30,851 nucleotides of DNA from HGM04593 sp045654645 (GTDB taxonomy: Bacteria > Bacteroidota > Bacteroidia > Bacteroidales > Bacteroidaceae). Location: the NCBI GenBank assembly GCA_045654645.1, contig JAZONR010000075.1:1-30851 (forward strand), written 5' to 3'. Each line of letters begins with the position of its first letter. Positions within the stretch are counted from its first letter, which is position 1. The position numbers and the translations under genes are program-made. Shown here one piece after another: positions 9,871 to 17,217 of this stretch. The notes below the pieces were generated by a model. It saw only the letters and a program-made list of their open reading frames with translations. It had not been told where the DNA came from and searched no databases.

Positions 9871-10299
9871 ATGAAAGATATTGCAAAAACAATAAAGAGA
9901 ACTATCTTTGCGCTTGCCATTGCTGCCACAGCAGCCTGCAGCAGCGGCGATGATGTGAGTGAAATATTCACAGGACACAACTGGAAACTCACATACATCG
10001 ACGATGGCAATGTGCGCCGTTGGCCTTCAGCCGACAAGTCCTACTCGTTGCGCTTCACCACCAACGGTTTCACTGCCACCACCCCATCGGGCGGAAGCAT
10101 AAAGGGCCGATGGACAGCAAATGGAGAGACACGCACCTTCTTCAGCAGCAACATCAATGCATCGGGCATTGCCGCCAATGACACCATTGGCCTGCAACTG
10201 CAGGATATACTGACCAATGCCACACAGTACAATGGCGACACACACTATCTGCAAATAATAAAGGACAACAGACACCTTATACAATTCTACGACAAATGA
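9871..10299 (+). CDS. Small putative lipoprotein, DUF4847-like
   Basis: I place the start at ATG 9871, giving 142 aa and a gap of 10 nt after dcp; a longer in-frame start at 9808 would overlap dcp by 53 nt. The N-terminus is a lipoprotein signal: positive (MKDIAKTIKR), hydrophobic (TIFALAIAA), then the lipobox ATAAC with Cys23 as the likely lipidated residue, followed by SSGDD. The remainder looks like a single small beta-rich domain (HNWKLTYIDDG; SIKGRWTANGETRTF), as in lipocalin- or META-like envelope proteins. DUF4847 proteins are, from memory, found at this position in related genomes; that assignment is tentative. The stop overlaps the next start (ATGA at 10296). Confidence 0.75.
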   Translation: MKDIAKTIKRTIFALAIAATAACSSGDDVSEIFTGHNWKLTYIDDGNVRRWPSADKSYSLRFTTNGFTATTPSGGSIKGRWTANGETRTFFSSNINASGIAANDTIGLQLQDILTNATQYNGDTHYLQIIKDNRHLIQFYDK

Positions 10300-10754
10300 C
10301 AATGGAAGACAAACAGAAAAAACAGCACGACCTTGACAAGAGATATATGCGTATGGCACTGATATGGGCCGAGAACTCCTATTGCGTACGCCGCCAGGTG
10401 GGTGCACTCATTGTAAAGGACAAGATGATAATCTCCGACGGCTACAACGGCACACCGGCAGGTTTTGAAAATATATGCGAGAACGAAGACGGCTTCACCA
10501 AGCCCTATGTGCTACACGCCGAGGCAAACGCAATAACCAAAATAGCCTGTTCCAACAACAACAGCGCCGGTGCAACAATGTATGTAACCACATCGCCCTG
10601 CATCGAGTGTGCCAAGCTAATCATACAAGCAGGCATCAAACGCGTTGTCTATGGCGAGAAATACCGCCTCACCGACGGAATAGAGCTGCTTGAGAGAGCC
10701 GGCATTGAAGTTATTTTCATTGACAAAAAGCAATTTGCAACCACAAAAGAATGA
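10296..10754 (+). CDS. Deoxycytidylate (dCMP) deaminase, ComEB-like
   Basis: This 152-aa protein of the cytidine/deoxycytidylate deaminase fold converts dCMP to dUMP for thymidylate synthesis. The zinc site is clear: His74 and Glu76 (LHAEANAI), and Cys102 and Cys105 (SPCIECAK). The substrate-side motif VGALIVKDKMIISDGYNGTP is typical of dCMP deaminases rather than tRNA adenosine deaminases. Its start overlaps the previous stop and its stop overlaps the next start (ATGA at 10751), so the operon is translationally coupled. A second ATG two codons downstream could be the true start. Confidence 0.93.
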   Translation: MTMEDKQKKQHDLDKRYMRMALIWAENSYCVRRQVGALIVKDKMIISDGYNGTPAGFENICENEDGFTKPYVLHAEANAITKIACSNNNSAGATMYVTTSPCIECAKLIIQAGIKRVVYGEKYRLTDGIELLERAGIEVIFIDKKQFATTKE

Positions 10755-12376
10755 AGAGAATAACCACGATACTCACAACAACACTGACACTGCTGCTCGG
10801 CTATATGGTGGGGCAGCTGCTCACCATCACACGCATAGACAAGCAGATAGAGAAGCAAATTGTGATGAAGAGCGATAACAAAATGAGCGAAGTGCTCAAC
10901 CTTGTGAACTCGCTATATGTGGATGACGTCGATATCGACTCCATCATAGAGAAGAGCATCCCCAAAGTGCTCACCGAGCTCGACCCCCACAGCGTCTACA
11001 TCCCCATAAGCGAAGTGGAAGCCACAAACTCAGAACTCGAGAGCAGTTTCAGCGGAATAGGCATACGCTTCACCATTCAGGACGACACCATAAACATCAG
11101 TGAGACCGTACGCGGAGGCCCATCGGAAAAGATTGGCCTTCTTGCAGGCGACCGCATCATCAAAGTCAATGACACACTGTTCGTGGGCAAGGGAGTATGC
11201 ACCAACGACAAAGCTATGAAGAAACTCAAAGGCCCCAAAGGCAGCTTTGTAAAGCTGGGCGTGCAGCGCTATGGCGAGCCCGACCTGCTCGACTTCATAA
11301 TACGCCGCGACGAGGTGCCTGTGGAGAGCATAGAGGCCTATTATCTCATAGACAACAAATGGGGCTACATACAGGTTGAACGCTTTGCCGAGAACACCTT
11401 TGCCGAGTTCATCAACGCAATGATACAACTGGCCTATGCCAACGCCCAAGGCTACATAATAGACCTCAGAGGCAATGGCGGCGGCTATTTGGGCGTTGCA
11501 CTTGAGATGGCCAACCAGTTTCTAAATGCCAACGACATCATCGTCTACACCGAGGGAGAACACAATGGTAAACACGTAGAGTATGCCAACGGACACGGTG
11601 TCTTTAAAGACACCCCCCTTGTGGTGCTTGTCGATGAGACATCGGCATCGGCCAGCGAAATCATAGCCGGAACAATTCAAGACAACGACCGCGGCACCAT
11701 CATTGGCAGACGCTCATTTGGAAAAGGACTGGTACAACAACCTGTGGAACTTGCCGACGGCTCACTCATAAGACTCACCATTGCACGCTATCACACCCCA
11801 TCGGGGCGCTGCATACAGAAGCCCTACAGCAAAGGAAGCCGCGATGACTACGATATGGACCTTGTTGAACGCTACAACCGTGGCGAGTTCTTCTCGCAGG
11901 ACAGCATACACCAAAACGAAGAACTCACATTCCGCACCAAGAACGGACGCACAGTCTATGGCGGTGGAGGTATAATGCCCGACATATTTGTTTCGAGCGA
12001 CACCACAGACCTCACCCCATATTCTCAGGCAGCCTTCACCCGTGGCCTTGTATCGCAATTCGCACTTAAATACAGCACCAACAACCGCCACAACCTCAAA
12101 AGCTATGGCAACCACCAGGCACTCACCACCCACCTCGACAGGACAAATCTCCTGGATGAATTCATAGCCTTTGCCCAGAAGAAGGGCCTTAAACCCAACA
12201 ACAGCGAAATTGAAAAGTCGAAAAAAGTGCTCACACGCTCGCTATACTCCAACATCATATACCAGTTGCTTGGAATGTGCGAACACGTAAAATTCATAAA
12301 CCTTGAAGACCCCACAGTTCTAAAAGCAGTAGAAGTGCTTGAGCAGGGGAAAGCATTCCCACAGTGCAACATCTGA
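10751..12376 (+). CDS. S41 family C-terminal processing peptidase
   Basis: The 541-aa protein begins with a signal anchor (residues about 4-24, ILTTTLTLLLGYMVGQLL), so it acts in the periplasm. A PDZ domain spans about 95-185 (SGIGIRF; GGPSEKIGLLAGDRIIKVND). The catalytic S41 domain follows with the dyad Ser300 (DETSASASEI) and Lys325 (GRRSFGKG), 25 residues apart as in tail-specific proteases. A C-terminal helical region ends the protein. This is the CtpA/Prc-type class, which cleaves proteins near their C-termini. It is the last gene of the dcp operon. No intrinsic terminator is obvious before the tRNA 68 nt downstream. Confidence 0.94.
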   Translation: MKRITTILTTTLTLLLGYMVGQLLTITRIDKQIEKQIVMKSDNKMSEVLNLVNSLYVDDVDIDSIIEKSIPKVLTELDPHSVYIPISEVEATNSELESSFSGIGIRFTIQDDTINISETVRGGPSEKIGLLAGDRIIKVNDTLFVGKGVCTNDKAMKKLKGPKGSFVKLGVQRYGEPDLLDFIIRRDEVPVESIEAYYLIDNKWGYIQVERFAENTFAEFINAMIQLAYANAQGYIIDLRGNGGGYLGVALEMANQFLNANDIIVYTEGEHNGKHVEYANGHGVFKDTPLVVLVDETSASASEIIAGTIQDNDRGTIIGRRSFGKGLVQQPVELADGSLIRLTIARYHTPSGRCIQKPYSKGSRDDYDMDLVERYNRGEFFSQDSIHQNEELTFRTKNGRTVYGGGGIMPDIFVSSDTTDLTPYSQAAFTRGLVSQFALKYSTNNRHNLKSYGNHQALTTHLDRTNLLDEFIAFAQKKGLKPNNSEIEKSKKVLTRSLYSNIIYQLLGMCEHVKFINLEDPTVLKAVEVLEQGKAFPQCNI

Positions 12377-12419
12377 CACAAAAATGTCAAAAACGCACTT
12401 AATTATAAAATAAAAGTTG

Positions 12420-12427
12420 TATCTTCG
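12420..12427 (+). promoter_or_regulatory. Possible -7 box of the tRNA-Gly gene
   Basis: TATCTTCG lies 17 nt before the tRNA and matches TAnnTTTG except for one base. The upstream -33 element is weak. Confidence 0.35.
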
Positions 12428-12444
12428 CAAGCAGAAACAACAAC

Positions 12445-12516
12445 GCGGCAGTAGCTCAGTGGTAGAGCATTGGCTTCCCAAGCCGAGGGTCGCGGGTTCG
12501 AGCCCCGTTTGCCGCT
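12445..12516 (+). tRNA. tRNA-Gly, anticodon CCC
   Basis: It folds as a full cloverleaf of 72 nt: acceptor GCGGCAG with TTGCCGC, D arm GCTC/GAGC, anticodon stem TTGGC/GCCGA with loop TTCCCAA (anticodon CCC), and T arm GCGGG TTCGAGC CCCGT. CCA is not encoded. The terminal 25 nt (T arm plus 3' acceptor strand) recur at 12616 and 12740 as part of a tandem repeat. Confidence 0.95.
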
Positions 12517-12767
12517 CATAAAGAAGTAATGGCCCCACTACAATGGTGGCCATTAGTTTTTTATGTAAGACGAGAACACGCGACCCATTAACAAGGAGTG
12601 CGATGCGAAAGCAGCGCGGGTTCGAGCCCCGTTTGCCGCTCACAAAGAAGTAATGGCCCCACTACAATGGTGGCCATTAGTTTTTTATGTAAGACGAGAA
12701 CACGCGACCCATTAACAAGGAGTGCGATGCGAAAGCAGCGCGGGTTCGAGCCCCGTTTGCCGCTCAT
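12492..12767. repeat. 124-bp tandem repeat including the tRNA-Gly 3' end (two full copies plus a partial third)
   Basis: Unit 1 spans 12492-12615 and unit 2 spans 12616-12739; a partial third copy runs from 12740 to about 12767. Each begins with the 25 nt that form the tRNA T arm and 3' acceptor strand, and continues with the terminator hairpin and about 60 nt of non-coding sequence. The two full units differ at a single base that I can see (CATAAAG versus CACAAAG). The two extra copies of the tRNA 3' end lack a 5' half and cannot make tRNA. This is typical of sequence left by integration and excision at a tRNA attachment site, or of slippage duplication. Confidence 0.92.
12527..12562 (+). 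terminator. tRNA-Gly terminator
   Basis: TAATGGCC (12527-12534) pairs with GGCCATTA (12548-12555), with an inner CCA/TGG pairing, followed by GTTTTTT. It is an intrinsic terminator 10 nt after the tRNA. An identical copy lies at 12651-12686 in the second repeat unit, where no complete gene precedes it. Confidence 0.85.
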
Positions 12768-12772
12768 AAAGG

Positions 12773-12852
12773 ATAAGTGCACGAATATCAACAACTTAAA
12801 GGTTTAAACAATATTAAAAAAGACCTTCAAAAGTGGGTGTTCGTGCACTTAT
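12773..12852. repeat. 13-bp perfect inverted repeat flanking a 54-nt AT-rich spacer
   Basis: ATAAGTGCACGAA (12773-12785) is the exact reverse complement of TTCGTGCACTTAT (12840-12852). The spacer contains a smaller AAGGT/ACCTT dyad. It begins right after the last tRNA 3'-end copy. It may be a terminator for the leftward RyR operon, a recombinase site or a miniature-element remnant. Confidence 0.7.
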
Positions 12853-12886
12853 TTTTGCTAAAAAACGCGAACTTTTGCGAACTAAT

Positions 12887-12917
12887 GTTTGCTCCTTGTT
12901 TGCTCCAAACTTGCTCC
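12887..12917. repeat. Three direct repeats of TTGCTCC at 11-bp phase
   Basis: GTTTGCTCC (12887), GTTTGCTCC (12898) and ACTTGCTCC (12909) are spaced exactly 11 bp apart. A pair of GCGAAC repeats 10 bp apart lies at 12867 and 12877. Helically phased short repeats beside a tRNA 3' end resemble integrase arm-binding sites, but no integrase gene is present in the window. The gene-free stretch 12517-13011 holds nothing else I can identify. Confidence 0.6.
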
Positions 12918-13011
12918 AGTGCAAATCTTTCAGCTTTTTGCACATATAAGCTAAAGCAAAGCTACACATCAGCGATAAAGGCGAAAGAAAATCTCCGCCA
13001 CCCCATAGCCA

Positions 13012-13302
13012 CTACTCCTTTGTAATCTTAAACCCCAGTTTGGTAATAAGTTTCAATGTGCCGAGAGCCGTATCACGGTCATAGGCCTTCTCCACCTCGG
13101 GCAACTCATCATAGGGGACAAGACAAGGATGCTGCTTGAGGACATCGTTGCGTTCTACTCCATATCTCCACCCTTGTTCTATGCGGCTCTGCGCCCACAC
13201 CTCGTGCACATTCCTGGCCATCTCCTCTATTAACGGAGTCAGCTCCTCAGGAAGCTGAACTTCATTGGTGTCTGCCGGACACGGTACATAACTATTTTTC
13301 AT
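13012..13302 (-). CDS. Stand-alone RyR (ryanodine receptor repeat) domain protein
   Basis: The 96-aa protein is essentially a single RyR domain (the PF02026 type that occurs in pairs in eukaryotic ryanodine receptors). It opens YVPCPADTNEV, then shows ARNVHEVWAQSRIEQGW (about 29-45, the family's core helix with His33, Trp36 and Gly44-Trp45), QHPCLVPYDELPEVEK (57-72) and a terminal helix LKLITKLGF. No signal peptide or membrane segment is seen, so it is cytosolic. It lies 55 nt downstream of the channel gene, which also ends in a RyR-like domain, on the same strand. Bacterial RyR domains have no settled function; a ligand-sensing or adaptor role is inference. Confidence 0.87.
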   Translation of the reverse strand: MKNSYVPCPADTNEVQLPEELTPLIEEMARNVHEVWAQSRIEQGWRYGVERNDVLKQHPCLVPYDELPEVEKAYDRDTALGTLKLITKLGFKITKE

Positions 13303-13357
13303 TATTCCTTTCTCTTTAACATTTACAAAACATAGCAGTTCTTATGTCAAGACACCA

Positions 13358-16060
13358 TTAACAGGAACAATCCTTCCGTTCCCTGTCATCAACCAACAAC
13401 TTGATTGTAGGTATCACACTGTTCAAATATATATCGTAACTCTTTGCCCCAAAATCGACATAGTCGAGGTGGTCAAATGAGCATATATTGGGGTGCACCC
13501 TATCCTCACACTCCTTGTAATTCTCTTTGGTGCTTTTAAAATTATCTTTCGCATTGTTCAAATCAATGCAAAGTTTTTCGCTTCCCATCAGTCTACCCTG
13601 TTCCTCCTTGGAAAGTTTCTCCCATCCTACAGTTTTAGACCACGCTTTAAAGGCTGCGTATGCTTTGACATATTCATCGTTCAACCCCCTGAATTCATTG
13701 TCGGCATCCTTGTCGCAAGGAGAATATCCCATAAGCAACTGCTGCACATTCCATCTGTTATGTTCGCAACGCGCCAGCACATCGGCATTATCATCAATGC
13801 GTCTCTTTAGAGCATCACAATTGAGCCCCACAGCCCTCAACATTCTAATCTTTTGAGAGATTGAGTCTACGAAATATCTGTTTGAGAACTTCTTATCTAT
13901 TGACAATGCCTTCCACAGCATTCTCAAATCGGAATAGGTCTCCTTTTTCAACAAATTTCTATCCTCAGCCTTAAGCACCACCGTTTCACCCTCTCTCCTA
14001 TTCAACTCGTATGCACCATTCACAAGCAAAGATTTAAGATATTGCCCCCTATCACTCATATATCCGCCATAGAGCATACCAAAAGGTTTGAGCCTCTTGT
14101 ATCGTTTGTCTTTTTGCGTTGAATTGGTGAGTGTCAGCACAATGTCTGCCGACTCTCTCTGATAAACCCAAATCTCCTGTGCCTTTTCATATACAGAAAT
14201 AGGCATATACAGGCTTGCTGCAACAGCCTGATGGGTGCGTGTCAAGCACACGGCAATGGTTAGTTTTGAACTCTTCACCCACTCATTCTCTTTGTCGGAA
14301 ATGCCGCGCAAATAGCCGCGCACACCTTCCGACTCCAGTTCACCTTTTATAAACTCTATCTCCAAGTCAATAAAATTCTCTCCACCGGGGCTCAAATGCG
14401 ACCACTTGCCGCCACATTTCTCCATTGGGTCGATCCACTTAAAATCCTGTTCACGCTGCAACCTGCTCATATTGCATTTGTTGGCATCAATGTAGCGATG
14501 ACGCATAAGCGAGAAGAGGTTCTCGTATCGTCCTTTGAAAAAAGCCATCTCCTTATCGGCATTTGTGTCGATGAATGTGATGCGTGTTGTACGCGCACGC
14601 TTCAATTCGCGCCTTATGGTGCCATTTTTCTCCATCTCGGCCCTTGCATAGTTCACATAGTGCGCCTGCATCATAGCCTGCACACCCATTGCAACACCCA
14701 TCTTTGACATACCCACAACAACAAAGTGCACGTGGCAGTTCTCATCCTCGGTAATGCTTTCATCACCATCCAGCGGAGTATATCGCAGCTTGCCGACATT
14801 CTCATCGTTACACTCCTTGGAAGCCACATTATCCGAAATAACAGCCCTTGCCCAAGCCTCGTATCTATTGAAGGGGATGAACACCAGCTGCGCTTTAATC
14901 CTTTCCGGGATATCTGTAAACTGGAATATTGATGATGTTGTTTGGTACTCGAACATCACCTTGCACAGTTTCTTGGCCGAATGACCGGAAAATCTCTTCC
15001 ACGCACAACGCCACTTGTAACTTTTCTCAAGCTCATCCACCATAATGTTCACACATCGCATATTCATAGAATCGTGATAGGTATCACCACCATCTATCAA
15101 GGTCGATTCGCCCAACACATACACCTCGGTTGAGTAGCCAACAAACAGGTAGGCCATCTCCTCCTTGGAGTCGCGAAGAGCCCTGTATATTATAACCTTT
15201 TTAAGCTCTTCCTTGCCCAAATGCGAAGCAAGTTCATTTCTCACCTCGCCGGCATCCCTGCTTGTCTGCAGAATGACGTATCTGTTACGCCCCTCGCACT
15301 TGTAATTTATAACCCCGGCTTTTTTAGGTGTAAATAGATCTCTTATGACTGAGGATGCAATCTCATTGGCTCCAATCACCACTGCATACCTATACTTTCC
15401 CAAATGCCTGCGCTTATACCTGACATTGCCATTCATCCACTCCTCTTTTCTGCGGTCTACCCAGCCAATTATTGAAGAGACAAGCAGTCCATTGAGAAGA
15501 AACATTCCCATAACAGCCACCAATGCCGACCACGCCCTTGCACGCCCGGTTGTTGTCATATGCTGATTACCGGCATCAATAAAATGGAAATATACACCCC
15601 AGAACATATTGGGGTTCTCCTGTTTATGCTTTATATCACACGGCAACCCAACGGAGCCACATTCATAAAGGTTATCATCATAGATTAACTCCTTGGGCGA
15701 GTCAATGAAACAGCCCGCTATGGCAGTGAGTAACATAGGCATCAATATTATCAGACAGCACACCTTGCGCAAAAAGTGCCCGTTTATCAGATGCCAGTCA
15801 AACTTCGGTCTTCGGCAAAAGAGATACAATGCATAGAGCATATACAGCACCGCAATGGCGGCAGCTATACCCACAAACCATTGCAACAACCCATCGCCAA
15901 CACCCACCAACGCCATAACAAGCGTAACGCAGCCCCAAAGCAGTGCCAGCCAATCCCACTGAAGAGGCCCGCTTCTCAACCATTTGACAACATTTGAGAG
16001 TGCGGCACGCACCGCAGAGACCATTTTCATTGTAAACGATATTTTGAAAATGTTTTTCAT
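13358..16060 (-). CDS. CASTOR/POLLUX-like ion channel with tandem RCK-like domains and C-terminal RyR domain
   Basis: The 900-aa protein has four predicted membrane segments: about 36-53, 58-81, 98-117 and 177-200. Before the last comes a pore-type segment (MFWGVYFHFIDAGN, 152-165) whose DAGN resembles the filter of plant CASTOR/POLLUX (DMI1) channels. After a basic linker comes a Rossmann domain (YAVVIGANEIASSVIRDLF, 225-243; to about 345) and a second one (VHFVVVGMSKMG, 444-455; to about 560), matching the tandem RCK plan of those channels. The C-terminus (about 755-890) reads as a divergent RyR domain: LARCEHNRWNVQQLLMGY, then, after an inserted helical stretch, HPNICSFDHLDYVD. It lies between a GNAT gene (61 nt upstream) and the small RyR gene (55 nt downstream). 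The channel class is inferred from pattern resemblance; ion and ligand are unknown. Confidence 0.72.
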   Translation of the reverse strand: MKNIFKISFTMKMVSAVRAALSNVVKWLRSGPLQWDWLALLWGCVTLVMALVGVGDGLLQWFVGIAAAIAVLYMLYALYLFCRRPKFDWHLINGHFLRKVCCLIILMPMLLTAIAGCFIDSPKELIYDDNLYECGSVGLPCDIKHKQENPNMFWGVYFHFIDAGNQHMTTTGRARAWSALVAVMGMFLLNGLLVSSIIGWVDRRKEEWMNGNVRYKRRHLGKYRYAVVIGANEIASSVIRDLFTPKKAGVINYKCEGRNRYVILQTSRDAGEVRNELASHLGKEELKKVIIYRALRDSKEEMAYLFVGYSTEVYVLGESTLIDGGDTYHDSMNMRCVNIMVDELEKSYKWRCAWKRFSGHSAKKLCKVMFEYQTTSSIFQFTDIPERIKAQLVFIPFNRYEAWARAVISDNVASKECNDENVGKLRYTPLDGDESITEDENCHVHFVVVGMSKMGVAMGVQAMMQAHYVNYARAEMEKNGTIRRELKRARTTRITFIDTNADKEMAFFKGRYENLFSLMRHRYIDANKCNMSRLQREQDFKWIDPMEKCGGKWSHLSPGGENFIDLEIEFIKGELESEGVRGYLRGISDKENEWVKSSKLTIAVCLTRTHQAVAASLYMPISVYEKAQEIWVYQRESADIVLTLTNSTQKDKRYKRLKPFGMLYGGYMSDRGQYLKSLLVNGAYELNRREGETVVLKAEDRNLLKKETYSDLRMLWKALSIDKKFSNRYFVDSISQKIRMLRAVGLNCDALKRRIDDNADVLARCEHNRWNVQQLLMGYSPCDKDADNEFRGLNDEYVKAYAAFKAWSKTVGWEKLSKEEQGRLMGSEKLCIDLNNAKDNFKSTKENYKECEDRVHPNICSFDHLDYVDFGAKSYDIYLNSVIPTIKLLVDDRERKDCSC

Positions 16061-16121
16061 ATCAATAGAAGCTAAGAAATCACAATCAAAGTGCTATTTT
16101 ATCAAACAAAGGCAAAAACAA

Positions 16122-16676
16122 TCACTCCTCTCTCTTCACCTGCAAGTGCCACATATTGTGCCCAAGAAAGGTTGTTGCATTCACCCTCTTGAAGCCCAGC
16201 GAGTTATAAAGAGCTTCGGCAGACGGATTTTCAAAATCCACCAACAACCCCACATGGCTAAATCCCGCAGCAAAAGCATTATCGCGCATTGCAGAAAGTA
16301 GACTGCGCCCAACGCCACGCCCACGAAACTGTGGCAATACAGCCAATGAGTCCACATAAAACTCACCGGCAGACGTCTCATCTTCAATGAAAGGCACCTT
16401 GCCAATCCTCTCGGCAATCATATCAAGCAACGGCTTGCGCAGACGCTGCAAAAGGGCACCATCATACCCCACCACAGCACCGGCAGCCACACCATCCACC
16501 TCGCCCACCAAAGCATTGCGGTAGCTATACTGCGACTCTTCGCGCCCGGCAAGCTCAACAAAAGCCTCGAACAACGGATTCTCCTCGTCATAGTGCAGTG
16601 CCATAAGCACAGCCCTCCCCACCAAGGGAGCATCGGCCGCAACGGCACGTCTTATAGTAATCTTGTTCTCATTCAT
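16122..16676 (-). CDS. GNAT family N-acetyltransferase
   Basis: The 184-aa GNAT-fold protein has the acetyl-CoA loop QFRGRGVG (116-123) after the beta-4 strand FYVDSLAVLP and the C-terminal helix-strand pair PSAEALYNSLGFKR. The substrate cannot be read from sequence; it could be a small molecule, peptide or protein N-terminus. It has its own consensus promoter (16778-16807) and is probably the first gene of a leftward unit with the channel (61 nt apart) and the RyR protein, since no separate strong promoter is seen before the channel. Whether it works with the channel or merely precedes it is open. Confidence 0.9.
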   Translation of the reverse strand: MNENKITIRRAVAADAPLVGRAVLMALHYDEENPLFEAFVELAGREESQYSYRNALVGEVDGVAAGAVVGYDGALLQRLRKPLLDMIAERIGKVPFIEDETSAGEFYVDSLAVLPQFRGRGVGRSLLSAMRDNAFAAGFSHVGLLVDFENPSAEALYNSLGFKRVNATTFLGHNMWHLQVKREE

Positions 16677-16777
16677 AGCAAATATTCATTCAACAACGGC
16701 AGCCGGCACCTTCAAAAGCACCCACACACAATGTGGTTCCCCCTTTGCAACAGCCACCGCAAAAAACACTTTTGACA

Positions 16778-16807
16778 CAAAGTTACCTAATTTATGATAA
16801 CGGCAAA
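16778..16807 (-). promoter_or_regulatory. Promoter of the GNAT-channel-RyR unit
   Basis: On the minus strand TTTG (16804-16807) is followed after 18 nt by TAACTTTG (16778-16785), a full consensus. It is divergent from, and only about 40 nt away from, the promoter of the small Cys-rich gene. Confidence 0.78.
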
Positions 16808-16846
16808 GTGATAAAGAAAAAATATAGAAGAGAAGTTCACAAATCC

Positions 16847-16877
16847 TTTGCAATAACAAACATAATAGCTACCTTTA
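16847..16877 (+). promoter_or_regulatory. Promoter of the Cys-rich mini-protein gene
   Basis: TTTG (16847-16850) is followed after 19 nt by TACCTTTA (16870-16877), a consensus match except for the last base. Start codon at 16909 follows a leader of about 25 nt. Confidence 0.65.
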
Positions 16878-16908
16878 CGTTGCTGAAGAGAGAAAAACAG
16901 ACAAACAG

Positions 16909-17106
16909 ATGACACCTCCCGCAATAGAACAATCCACTCCGGAAGAGCGGCGCGCCTATGTGCTTGAAGCCTGGAAATGCATCAACGACTGCGAGGCTTG
17001 CGGCAAATGTCGCATACTGCGCGGCCGCGACCCCGAAACGCTCTATGCCGACTACATCAACGGCAAGCGCACCTACATCGACATAACATTGCAGATACGC
17101 CGATAA
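16909..17106 (+). CDS. Small Cys-rich protein of unknown function
   Basis: I recognise no named family. The 65-aa protein has an acidic helical start and then CINDCEACGKC (residues 24-34), a Cys pattern C-x3-C-x2-C-x2-C that could bind zinc or an iron-sulfur cluster. It continues RILRGRDPETLYADYINGKR and ends YIDITLQIRR. Conservation of this arrangement is my impression from similar Bacteroidetes proteins, not checked. The gene is preceded by a recognisable promoter and separated from the next gene's promoter by about 90 nt, which favours a real, independently expressed gene. Confidence 0.7.
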   Translation: MTPPAIEQSTPEERRAYVLEAWKCINDCEACGKCRILRGRDPETLYADYINGKRTYIDITLQIRR

Positions 17107-17194
17107 CCCACATAGCCAATAGCGGCTACCGACAAAAAACACACTGCAAAAATATTTTCACACGCCAACAAGTCTCTTAAAAGACAATTGTTCG

Positions 17195-17202
17195 TATATT
17201 CG
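17195..17202 (+). promoter_or_regulatory. -7 box that fixes the start of the following gene
   Basis: TATATTCG resembles TAnnTTTG and lies 15 nt before ATG 17218. A start at 17188 would lie upstream of the transcription start this box implies, so 17218 is preferred. Confidence 0.5.
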
Positions 17203-17217
17203 CAAAAACAGGACACT

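Noticed and set aside
12492..12767. CRISPR array
   Set aside because: The repeated unit is 124 bp, the whole unit is repeated with no variable spacers, and it starts inside a tRNA.
12320..12794. Short frames reading SGKRGSNPRC... around the tRNA
   Set aside because: They are translations of the tRNA and its repeat, a known annotation artefact.
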